From Armigeres subalbatus (Eukaryota; Arthropoda; Insecta; Diptera; Culicidae): a DNA stretch of 64,000 nucleotides. A model generated the notes under the pieces. The model made no database searches. It worked only from the letters and a program-made list of their open reading frames with translations, and was not told where the DNA came from. Both the position numbers and the translations under genes were made by a program. This document shows, one piece after another, positions 35,435 to 45,900 of this stretch (its first letter is position 1; each line of letters opens with the position of its first letter). The stretch covers positions 1,426,001 through 1,490,000 of the forward strand of contig NC_085139.1 of assembly GCF_024139115.2 (NCBI RefSeq). The letters run 5' to 3'.

Positions 35435-36089
35435 ATAAATGTTGTTGGTGGATCTCGTCAAAATTCAATTTCAAATCTACCTCAAGCGATGGTGTCTGTG
35501 TGTCGGTGTAGTGACATACATTGTCTTGGTTAATTAATAGGTTGGTTGATTAGTTTGAGAGTTTGAATGAGGCTTTATCTAGTACAATAATACAGACAAT
35601 TGTTAAACTGATCTTTGGAATGCGTTAAGCCAGTTTTCTTTGTATTTAGATTTGTGCTACTAGGACAGTTGGCTTATATCCCAAATGTGAATTTACCGAT
35701 TTTTTTCCGGCTTCCGAGTAAGTAATTTATATTTTAAAATCAATTTCTGAATATAACTGACAAAACCACTTGCTTTGCATCAGCAAATCAAATATTGCTG
35801 GGCAAATATTACGAGCCTCAGTTAAAAACGTTTCTTATTTTCTTATTCACAGCCATTGTAACCCAGAACTGGGGCGTTGTCGCCTCGCTGCATAGTATTT
35901 AGTCAAATTATCAGGTATTTTCAAACAATACGAAAATTTTATTTTATTTTATTGTCTGTAAATTATTTAATACTGTATTGTAAAAGCCTAATTGTGAAAT
36001 TCCTGGAATTTCTGAGAATATTAAAAAAAAGTACCGTTTAAACATTTATTTATGAAAATAATCAAATAAATAAATCAAGAAATTTATTT

Positions 36090-37980
36090 GATAATTCCTC
36101 CAGATATTCCTCCGAAAGTTTTTTAAACCTTATTCCAAAATTCCAAACATTATTCAGGAATTAGGAAGTTGGGTATTCCTTCGGAGATTCCTTACAAAAC
36201 TTCTCCTAAAAATCCTTTACGATTTTTTTTTCGGAAATTGCTTAAGGAATACTTTCGGATTTTGTTCCACGAATTCTTACATTCTCCTTCGAAGACTCCT
36301 TGAAGAATTCCTTTGGAAGTTTCTTTAGCAATTCCTGCGGAAATTTCTTAAGGAATTCAAAAAAAAATCCATTCATTGAGGATGTATTCGGAAATTTTTA
36401 TGAGAATTTCTTCGGAAATTTTTCCTTATGAAATTGTTTTGGCAATTTTTCCTTGAATCGCTGGAAAGAATTCTACTAGATATCTATTTCCTGGAAGATC
36501 TATCGAAAAAAAAACTGAAGAAATCTCCGAAGAAAATCTCGGAGGTTTTTCGAATAATCTTTTAAAGAAGTCCCTGGAAGAATATCCGATGGAATTCCGG
36601 GCGGTATTTTTTGATTATTTAAGAAATGAAATTCTGGAGGAGTTCCCAAATAAATTTTTGGAGGCGATTTTGAAGAAATTTGTGTTGGGTTTAGTGCAGG
36701 AATTTCCAAATAAATTTTTGAAGGCATTTCCAAAAGAGAACCTGAATGCATTTTCGAAAATAATTCCTAAAGGAACTTCTAAAAGAGTTTTTGAAGGTGT
36801 TTTTTGTGGGCTTCGTGGCCGTCCGGTTAGTGACGTCAGTCGTCTAGACGCATGCGCTGTGGAGTGTGGGTTCGATTCCCACACTAGTAAGGAGAAAATT
36901 TTTTGTAAAGCAAAAAATTCTTCACTGGTCCATTGGGTGTCCTGTCCGTTGTCTAATGCTAGATGTTAAGTGTTCAGTCTGTGCGACCTCTGGTCAAAAA
37001 CGGTGACCCTGTCTTTAAAAAAAAAAAACTTTTCTAAAGAATTCCTAAATTTCCGAATGAATTCCCAAAGGAAATTACGAAGAAGCTCCTAATATAATTT
37101 CAAAGAAAATGCCTACTAATATTTCTGATGTAATTCCCAGGTTTCTTCAAGAATTCCTTTGGAATTTTTCCCAGTAATTTATTCGAAGTTTCCTCCAGAG
37201 ATTCCTTTGAAGAATTCCCTTGGAAATTGCCTCAAAAAGTTCTACAAAAACGAATTCCAGAAAGTTCTTCGGAAATTCTTTCGGATATTCCTTAAAATTT
37301 ACCTCAGGAATTACGTCAGAATTTCCTCCACGTATTCCTTTGTTTAAAAAACCTTAGGAAATTCGTTAAGGTTCGTTCTTTTGGAAATTTCGTAGGAAAT
37401 TGCTTTAGGAATTGCTTCATAAAATCCTTTAGGAATTCTTTCGTAATTCCCTTAGAAATTCTTCCGGATATACCTTCCGAAAATCATTCGCAAATTTTTT
37501 TTTGGAATATCGACGGAATATATTTTAGAATTCCTCTAAAAGTTCCTTCAGAAATTCATTTACAGATTCCTTCGGAAATATGTTTAGTCTTTGAAAGTTT
37601 GCTTGGGAATTTTTTTAGAAATTCTTCTATGGGTTCTTTTTCTCAAGTTCTTTGACAACTTTTCCTTAAATTCCCATAGGAATTCTTTCAGAACTACCTT
37701 AAGTAATTCATTGGGAATTTATACGGGTAATACTTTGAAAATTCTTTGGTAACTTTAGGAAGAAGTTCTTGGACATTTCCCTTAGTAATTCCGTCACAAT
37801 ATTCTCCATTTCTTTTGATTTTTTTCGGGAATCTCTTCAGAAATTCATTCAAAGAAATTTCTTCGGAAATTGCTTTTGGGAACCATTCGGAAATTCTTCT
37901 AGGAATTCCCTAGAACATTTTTTCGAAATTTATTGAAAAGATTCTTTTTGATTTTTCTGCGGGAATTCCTTCGGTTCCCT
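36090..37980. repeat. Degenerate GGAAATTC / GAATTTCC repeat field inside the hAT-like element
   Basis: Dozens of variants of GGAATTCCTT, CGGAAATTCC and GAAATTTCTTCGG recur without a strict period. It is interrupted by a SINE at 36808-37032. The motif is the same palindromic core as the homogeneous satellite at 40332-42995. Confidence 0.65.
36808..37032 (+). mobile_element. tRNA-related SINE, second family
   Basis: The tRNA-like head has a GTTAGTGACGTCAGTCGTC A-box region and a perfect B-box, GTGGGTTCGATTCCCACAC, near 36865. The body ends TCAGTCTGTGCGACCTCTGG, GGTGACCCTGTCTTT and an A-run. The body end recurs at 58596-58650. No clear target duplication. It is nested in the repeat field of the hAT-like element. 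Confidence 0.8.
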
Positions 37981-38025
37981 AATGTAAACTATTTTTGAAG
38001 TCGGTGCTACCGGGCAAAATTATAT

Positions 38026-38247
38026 CACCCAACCAGCGGATGGCAGATTTTAATACAGTTCTGCATAAGAACCTTGCAGAAACTGTATAATAATTGGGCA
38101 TATACAAAATCTGTATTATTTCAATACAATTATTGAATTGAAATAATACAGATTTGTATTATTTTAATACAATATTTGTATAAAAAGCTTACAGAATTGT
38201 ATATGCCCAGATTTTATACAATAATTGTCAGATTTGTTTTTTGGGTG
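38026..38247. mobile_element. AT-rich palindromic MITE-like element
   Basis: The ends are CACCCAA and TTGGGTG. GGGCATATACAAAATCTG on the left is repeated inverted as CAGAATTGTATATGCCC on the right. In the centre, AATCTGTATTATTTCAAT (38108-38125) pairs perfectly with 38137-38154 across an 11-base loop. A TA lies next to the right end; the left flank is ambiguous. Confidence 0.6.
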
Positions 38248-38249
38248 TA

Positions 38250-39480
38250 GGTATATGTATTTATACGCATAATAAGCAAGGCCTGCGTACCCGAACCTTT
38301 GTTCCTTATGATGAATAAACGAGTCTACATTTAGCATGCAAGCAAACAAGCTAGTTCGGTTTTGTATTTCCTTGGTGTGATTTGTGGGAAGTCAGTCGTG
38401 GGATCAAAAGTGAAATTGGTCAAGTTCGGACGAAGTATTTTTACACTACGTTCTTTCGAAAATTCCTTCAAAAAATTTGACAGAAATTATATTCCTTTTA
38501 CGCTTCCTGACGCTCAAAAATAATTTTTAATTGACAGAAATGTCTTTATAAACTCTTTTCGCTATTCCCTCGGAGAGTCCTTTCTGAACCCCTTCGAAGA
38601 TATTTTCAGCAATTTTTCCGGAAACTGTTTTAGGAACTCTTTCGGAAACTTAATGGTTTTTGAAAAAATGCCTATATGAGTTTCCGCAGTTTCCATAGGG
38701 TTTTACAAAGGAATTTCTAATGAAACATCAAAAAAAATCGTAGTTTCCTCCGGAAATCCCTTCAGGAAATCCCACCAAGAACTTTTTTATCATATTTTAC
38801 CAACTTTTGAGGAAAATATTCAATTTAATTGGTCATCGTGCCCCAGCCTTACTCAGCCAGAGCTCATTTTATTTATGTTGATCATCTATTGAGATTTGTG
38901 CATACAAGAACGCAAGGTGGGGAGTAAACTGTCCATTGTGGTTGTAATAAGTGGATTCCATCGTGAATGTCCTTCCAGGATCCAAGGGTCACAGCAGGTG
39001 AACAAACTGCAAATTCTCTAAATATACTAGATATGCAGCCGCTTAAACATTGCCCAATTGTATATGTAACTCAAAGAATAGTAGTTAGAATTTTTCTAAA
39101 ATTTAAATAAATTGAAAAGTAAATCGACTGGAATTAATCAAAAGCCTGAATTAGGAAAACTTTTGGAAATTTTTTTAACAAATTAGTCCTTTGACACCGA
39201 AGTCTAATTCTCAATACTACTCAAGGGTTACATAAAGTAAAGCAGGATTCGTTTTTAAATTTTGATTCATCAAAATCAGAGAAAAATAAAATAGTTTTAA
39301 TTTAAATAACATTTTGAGATCAGGTACTTATTAGTTTCGCTGGTAATTTACTATGGAATGTGCTGTTTGATGATCGACGAACATAGAATATTACAAATTT
39401 AATCCACTGAAGTCGACTTTTATACGGGCGATTCGTACCGTGTGAATCAAATCCACGTGAATTCAAAAATCCGCGTTAAA
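38250..39480. other. Unrecognised interior of the hAT-like element
   Basis: Contains a few more GGAAATTCC-type motifs (38455-38790). No coding frame or TIR pair is recognised. Confidence 0.4.
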
Positions 39481-39580
39481 ATTGATTTTATTAGCCAATG
39501 ATTTTTTCAATCACGCCGGTTCACGCCGCCGATGACCACTACGCCGCCGCCGCCGATTATATGACTGGCGCACAGGTCTA

Positions 39581-39650
39581 GTATTGTGGCGTCAAATTGT
39601 TGATTCAGTGTTATCTGTTTAGATGTAGACTAAATAAATGAAATGAAAAT
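39581..39650 (+). mobile_element. RTE-like copy E, 3' end resumed after the hAT-like insertion
   Basis: Starts with the duplicated GTATTGTG and continues GGCGTCAAATTGTTGATTCA..., identical for 38 bases to copy F at about 56545-56582, then ends in an AAATGAAATGAAA-type tail. Confidence 0.9.
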
Positions 39651-39654
39651 GAAT

Positions 39655-39765
39655 GGAATGGTGCATTCTGGCAAACGGCTTTCTGGGGAATGGTCCATTC
39701 TGGCAAATTGATTCTGAAAAAAGCCTTCTGGCAAATGACTTTCTGGCGAATGTCATACAACTGAA
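39655..39765 (+). repeat. Degenerate array, consensus near TTCTGGCAAATGAC
   Basis: Variants include CATTCTGGCAAACGGCTTT, TTCTGGCAAATTG and CTTTCTGGCGAATG. Same type as the arrays at 27028, 28145 and 47690. GA-rich sequence with GAGAAG motifs follows directly. Confidence 0.7.
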
Positions 39766-39869
39766 TAGATAGGAGATAAGAGAAGAGAGTGATAATATGG
39801 GATGAATGAAGAGTGAGGTGTTAGTAGTCAGAAGAGAGAAGTGGGCAATGAGAATTGAACAGACATACT

Positions 39870-40275
39870 GGAACAAAAAGGAGAAAGGTAGCTTCAAAAT
39901 GGAAGAAAATATTAAGGGGAATTGGGAGGATTACCAAGAGTAATAACGATAAGAATTATGTCGTATCCCACTGCGCGTTATGTTAAGAAGGTACAAGAAA
40001 ATTAGAAGTAGAAAAAGATAAAAGATAGACGAAGGAAGATGTTGTAAAGAATAAAACAGAAAAATGAAATAAAAAGGAAAATTTTTTGTGTTTTATTCAT
40101 TACAACATCTTCCTTCTTCTATCTTTCATCTTATTTTTCTTCTTATTTTCATGTAAATTCTTAATAAAACGCGAAGAGGGATACGACATAACACTTATCT
40201 TTATTACTCTAGTGAATCCTCCCATTTTCCACTGAATTTTTTCTTCCATTTCTAGGCTATCTTTATCATTCTTCC
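39870..40275. repeat. Long inverted repeat (arms about 185 bp)
   Basis: Left arm motifs GGGAGGATTACCAAGAGTAA, TTATGTCGTATCCC and GAAGGAAGATGTTGTAA reappear in reverse order and complement in the right arm (TTACAACATCTTCCTTC, GGGATACGACATAA, TTACTCTAGTGAATCCTCCC). The arms meet at a spacer of about 30 bases near 40060-40085. The right arm ends about 60 bases before the satellite. Confidence 0.85.
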
Positions 40276-40331
40276 TTTTTTTCTCTTTGTTTAACCCTTC
40301 GCGCTACTTTCTTTTTCTTTTCTTCATTTTC

Positions 40332-42995
40332 CCTAGGAAATACCAAAGAATTTCCCTTGAAAATTCTGAAGAATTTCCCGCGGAAATTCCGAAGAATTTT
40401 CCGTGGATGTTTCGAAGGATTTCCCATGGAAAATCCGAAGAATTTCTCATGGAAATCCCGCAGAATTTCCAATGGAAATTCGAATGAATTTCCCGTGGAA
40501 ATTCCGAAGAATTTCCCGTGGAAATTCCGAAGAATTTCCCGTGGAAATTCCGAAGAATTTCCGTGGAAATTCCGAAGAATTTCCCGTGGAAATTCGAAGA
40601 ATTTCGCGTGGAAATTCCGAAGAATTTCCCGTGGAAATTCTAAGAATTTCCGTGGATATTCAGAAGTATTTCAGTGTTAATTCCGAAGATTTTCCGTGGA
40701 AATTCCGAAGAATTTCCGTGGGAATTCCGAAGAATTTCCGTGGAAATTCCGAAGAATTTCCGTGGAAATTCCGAAGAATTTCCGTGGAAATTCCGAAGAA
40801 TTTCCGTGGAAATTCCGAAGAATTTCCGTGGAAATTCCGAAGAATTTCCGTGGAAATTCCGAAGAATTTCCGTGGAAATTCGAAGAATTTCCGTGGAAAT
40901 TCGAAGAATTTCCGTGGAAATTCCGAAGAATTTCCGTGGAAATTCCGAAGAATTTCCGTGGAAATTCCGAAGAATTTCCGTGGAAATTCGAAGAATTTCC
41001 ATGGAAATTCCGAAAAATTTCCAGTGGAAATTCCGAAGAATTTCCATGGAAATTCCGAAGAATTTCCCTTGGAAATTCCGAAGAATTCCCCCTGGAAATT
41101 CCGAAGAATTCCCCGCGGAAACTCCGAAGAATTTCCCGTGAAAATTCCAAAGCATTTCCCTGGAAATTCCGAAGAATTTCCGTGGAAATTCGAAGAATTT
41201 CCGTGGAAATTCGGAAGAATTTCCGTGGAAATTCGAAGAATTTCCGTGGAAATTCGAAGAATTTCCGTGGAAATTCGAAGAATTTCCGTGGAAATTCCGA
41301 AGAATTTCCGTGGAAATTCGAAGAATTTCCGTGGAAATTCCGAAGAATTTCCGTGAAATTCCGAAGAATTTCCGTGGAAATTCGAAGAATTTCCGTGGAA
41401 ATTCCGAAGAATTTCCGTGGAAATTCGAAGAATTTCCGTGGAAATTCCGAAGAATTTCCTGTGGAAATTCGAAGAATTTCCGTGGAAATTCCGAAGAATT
41501 TCCGTGGAAATTCCGAAGAATTTCCGTGGAAATTCGAAGAATTTCCGTGGAAATTCCGAAGAATTTCCGTGGAAATTCCGAAGAATTTCCGTGGAAATTC
41601 GAAGAATTTCGAGGAAATTCCGAAGAATTTCCGTGGAAATTCCGAAGAATTTCCGTGGAAATTCCGAAGAATTTCCGTGGAAATTCGAAGAATTTCCGTG
41701 GAAATTCCGAAGAATTTCCGTGGAAATTCCGAAGAATTTCCGTGGAAATTCCGAAGAATTTCCGTGAAATTCGAAGAATTTCCGTGGAAATTCGAAGAAT
41801 TTCCGTGGAAATTCCGAAGAATTTCCGTGGAAATTCCGAAGAATTTCCGTGGAAATTCCGAAGAATTTCCGTGGAAATTCGAAGAATTTCCGTGGAAATT
41901 CCGAAGAATTTCCGTGGAAATTCGAAGAATTTCCGTGGAAATTCCGAAGAATTTCCGTGGAAATTCCGAAGAATTTCCGTGGAAATTCGAAGAATTTCCG
42001 TGGAAATTCCGAAGAGTTTCCGTGGAAATTCCGAAGAATTTCCGTGGAAATTCCGAAGAATTTCCGTGGAAATTCCGAAGAATTTCCGTGGAAATTCCGA
42101 AGAATTTCCGTGGAAATTCCGAAGAATTTCCGTGGAAATTCGAAGAATTTCCGTGGAAATTCCGAAGAATTTCCTTGAAATTCGAAGAATTTCCGTGGAA
42201 ATTCCGAAGAATTTCCGTGGAAATTCCGAAGAATTTCCGTGGAAATTCGAAGAATTTCCGTGGAAATTCGAAGAATTTCCGTGGAAATTCCGAAGAATTT
42301 CCGTGGAAATTCGAAGAATTTCCGTGGAAATTCCGAAGAATTTCCATGGAAACTCCGAAGAATTTCCATGGAAATTCCGAAGAATTTCCGTGGAAATTCC
42401 GAAGAATTTCCGTGGAAATTCGAAGAATTTCCGTGGAAATTCCGAAGAATTTCCGTGGAAATTCCGAAGAATTTCCGTGGAAATTCGAAGAATTTCCGTG
42501 GAAATTCCGAAGAATTTCCGTGGAAATTCCGAAGAATTTCCGTGGAAATTCGAAGAATTTCCGTGGAAATTCGAAGAATTTCCGTGGAAATTCCGAAGAA
42601 TTTCCGTGGAAATTCCGAAGAATTTCCGTGGAAATTCCGAAGAATTTCCGTGGAAATTCCGAAGAATTTCCGTGGAAATTCCGAAGAATTTCCGTGGAAA
42701 TTCCGAAGAATTTCCGTGGAAATTCGAAGAATTTCCCGTGGAAATTCCGAAGAATTTCCCGTGGAAATTCCGAAGAATTTCCCGTGGAAATTCCGAAGAA
42801 TTTCCCGTGGAAATTCCGAAGAATTTCCCGTGGAAATTCCGAAGAATTTCCCGTGGAAATTCCGAAGAATTTCCCGTGGAAATTCCGAAGAATTTTCCGT
42901 GGAAATTCGGAGGAATTTCCCGTGGAAATTCGGAAGAATTACCCGTGGAAATTCGGAAGAATTACCCGTGGAGAATTTCCGCAGAATTTCCCGAA
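40332..42995. repeat. Satellite of 21-23 bp palindromic monomers (about 120 copies)
   Basis: The main unit is GAATTTCCGTGGAAATTCCGAA (22), here split as GAATTTCC-GT-GGAAATTC plus the linker CGAA. Loss of one C in the linker gives 21-mers (TTCGAAG). An extra C in the spacer gives 23-mers (TTTCCCGTGG). Arms GAATTTCC and GGAAATTC are exact complements, so each unit is a hairpin. 23-mers dominate the edges (40360-40640 and 42725-42950), 21/22-mers the core. A divergent island lies at about 40990-41165. The lack of stops gives long frames on both strands, which I treat as artefacts. Confidence 0.95.
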
Positions 42996-42999
42996 GATG

Positions 43000-45900
43000 T
43001 TACGAAGAAATTGTCAAGGGAGGTCATATACCACAATGGAATGAGAAGAGGTAGGAGGTTGTCTGGTGGTCTGGTAGTCTCAAGAAAGAAAGGCTCGGTG
43101 AATCATAGTGGATTTCAATGGTTGGCAAGGAGTCCAAATTTTAACAATAGTACAATATAGCGAATAGAACAATAGCGTAGTTATTTGCTGGCAGGGAACA
43201 AAAATGATATTCAGAAATAAATTCATTCCAAATGGTGGCCGTCGGTGATATCTAGAGTCAAATTCATGTATGACTTTTGCTTACTGAATTAAGATTTTTT
43301 TTAAATAATTAGATTGGTTTCATCAGTAATTTGTATTTCCCACTAAATACCATTGAGTTCTACACTACTCAGAGGAGAGAATCCGAATCCATATAGCATT
43401 GTGTTTCAGCCAGTAATATCACATACCATATGAAATTAAATTCCGCACTGCTGTATCGTAAATAGAGATAACCCATAATCTACATATTTATGGAATCAGA
43501 TTATTGCAAAGCCGTTGAGCGATAGTAATGGCTTCTGATGTGAACGCCGTTTGCTGTGCTGTGCCCGGAGGCGAAATGTGTGTATTGTCTGCAAACGCTT
43601 GGAGAGGTCACCGGACTAAACACGCTCTGCCATACTTTGATTAATTTACCCGACTGATCACGAGCAATGTTTGTTTTCCCACTCAACCAGAACGATTGAT
43701 GGCAATCCAAGACAAGTCGAGCTCTAATGTAGAGGTGGCAGCAAACAACGTGCTTACAAGCATTCGAGTTGATTTATGGCGTGAATTTCAATTCAGCTCT
43801 CGCCGGTTTGTCCCAAGTTTCTCCCGGCGAAAATAATTCATAAAAATGACTTGCTTTGTTATGTTTATGGTCTCGGCGTGTTCCTTCCATGTTGGCTCTT
43901 TCGTGTACGCAATCGGGAAAGATATTGGAAAACAAATCTATATTTTACGACCACTGCCGTTTTCCCTTCCGACCGACAAACGGCCGAACCCATTTCCCAA
44001 AGCCAACCTCGAGAGGGGGAGTTCCTTCTGCTGGGAGTGCGACATAAAAATGGCTGATGGCTCTCTACATGCGTGTGCAGTAAAAGCAAATAAACTGGCT
44101 CTCACCTACGACACGACCGTCGGGTTCTGCTTTGACCGGAGGAACAATGTCAATATATCAATGACACGTTCATATCTCCAGGCCATTAAAATGTCTCATT
44201 ATCAGTGTATTATTTTCATAGAAGCGGCGCACTTATACAAGCTCGCCAGGGAGTTCGGAAGGTCCAGCCCCGGAGGCTTAGCAAGTTCTCTCCCTTGGCC
44301 AACGTGAATACACACTCGACGGACAGGACGTGCCAGGGATAACCATTCTTCTCGGACTCAATTGTTCTACGCCGTATCGCACGAGCACGGAAAGGATTTA
44401 CGGGTGGATTTAATGAAAAGTTATACAAACATATTAAAGTTCGTGCCATTAAATGTGTACATCATCAGCATACATCAAGCCACCCACCCGTGGATTAAAA
44501 TGGCTCGTTGTCGTCGTACGCTGTCAGACGGGAAGACTAGATTTCGCCATAGGGGAAGCTGACTATTCAAGTGGTGCCGTGCCTCGTAGGACGATGATGG
44601 TTGAAGCGGTAGGATTACGTAGTGCAGTGGCAGTATAGCACACATAGTGGTAGGACTTTTGACGTTCCGAAGGATTAAGAATCGAGATGCAAATTCTACA
44701 GTTTGGGATTGGCATTTATTTCCAATCAATCGATTTTCATGTGGCTTATGAAATCGATTTCACAATAAAATCGAACACATAAATCGATTTCTTTAATAAA
44801 ATTGATGATCTGGGGCTTACATGATAAATCAATCTGCTTTGGAGTTGGCCCAGGGCAACTTTAAATTCATAAACTAAATTTTTAGTAAGATTCCAAGAGT
44901 TCCAGAAATACCTTATCGAGAGTTAGAATCTTGATTTCACTCAAAAGCTCAATCTTATTCTTTGATATTGAAATATATTTCTATATAAATATATGACTAC
45001 AGTGAATGGCATTAATAATTTATTTCCAGCCTAAAAAGTCGAGCATTGTTATAGACTCCAATGAAATCCATCTTTTATACGTGATGTTCATCATGAATGA
45101 CACAAAAAAATAGATCTTCGGTCCGGATATTTCACTATGAAATCCGAACTATCAGATGAATTCGTAGATGAAAACAAATCTTTGGTAATTTAATCAACTT
45201 AAACAGAAAAGTTATTCAAAATATTATTGCTCGTGTTCGTGTTCCATGTCTATACAGCTTTATGAAATGTGTGTACTGTGTGTCAACCACTCAAATTTAT
45301 GAGATACAGTAACTTCCATCTCCTGTCGAAGAGTAAATTTCTGCATAATGTCACACCCCAAAGTTAATCGAATTATTATGAATACTACATAATTATCCAT
45401 TTCGATCGATTTATTGCAAAAGCCGAACCACAGCCTGTTTGTACAACCGGCTCTGATAAGCTCAGAAATAAAAAAAAAATCAGTATACGCTCCGTTTATT
45501 TAAAACGATAAATATCCTTTGCGGTGGAACGCCATTTGCATATGGGCCACGCACGGAGTTCCCCAGTTTGATCCGGTGGAGAGCCAACTCCATCCATCCA
45601 GATCCAACAAAGTGGCGGCCAGTTTCCGTTGCATCGCGGTGTCAGAGTTTATGATCGCAGCGACCGCAAACATAGTGCATAATTTACGGGCACCATTTGC
45701 ATACTTTCCGGCGCGTGAGCGCATAATGCCACTAAATCATTGATCGCATGTTTGCTGTCCCATTGGCCGCGGCCAGAACGACCGAGAGAAATGTGTACAT
45801 TTTTATTTTCGCCAATGTCCCACCCTGACAAAATTTATAATTTAAATGTGCTCGGTAAATTGCGGGAAAGTTATTGGAAATTTAATCAGTTACATGTTTT

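Larger units (their letters stand above)
35178..39580. mobile_element. 4403-bp hAT-like non-autonomous element
   Basis: The perfect 14-bp TIRs are TAGACCTGTGCGCC (35178-35191) and its complement at 39567-39580, flanked by a perfect 8-bp duplication. Both ends are followed by GCC-rich repeats and a CGCCGATGAC-type motif. The 8-bp duplication and the TAG start fit the hAT superfamily. Inside are a GTCGAG unit, degenerate GGAAATTC-type repeats, a SINE and an AT-rich hairpin. I find no hAT transposase frame, so it would need an enzyme in trans. It sits in the 3' end of RTE-like copy E. Confidence 0.92.

Noticed and set aside
36808..36885. Functional tRNA gene
   Set aside because: A good B-box, but the body and A-tail continue as a SINE and the acceptor stem is not complementary.
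40332..42995. Satellite as a CRISPR-like array
   Set aside because: No unique spacers; the units are contiguous and the genome is clearly eukaryotic.
40403..43160. Very long open frames (up to 782 codons on + and 569 on -) as protein genes
   Set aside because: They are stop-free readings of a 21-23 bp satellite, occur in several frames and on both strands, and have no domain.
43846..44307. 153-codon frame on + as a gene
   Set aside because: No recognisable domain, signal peptide or splice context, and overlapping frames of similar quality exist on both strands.
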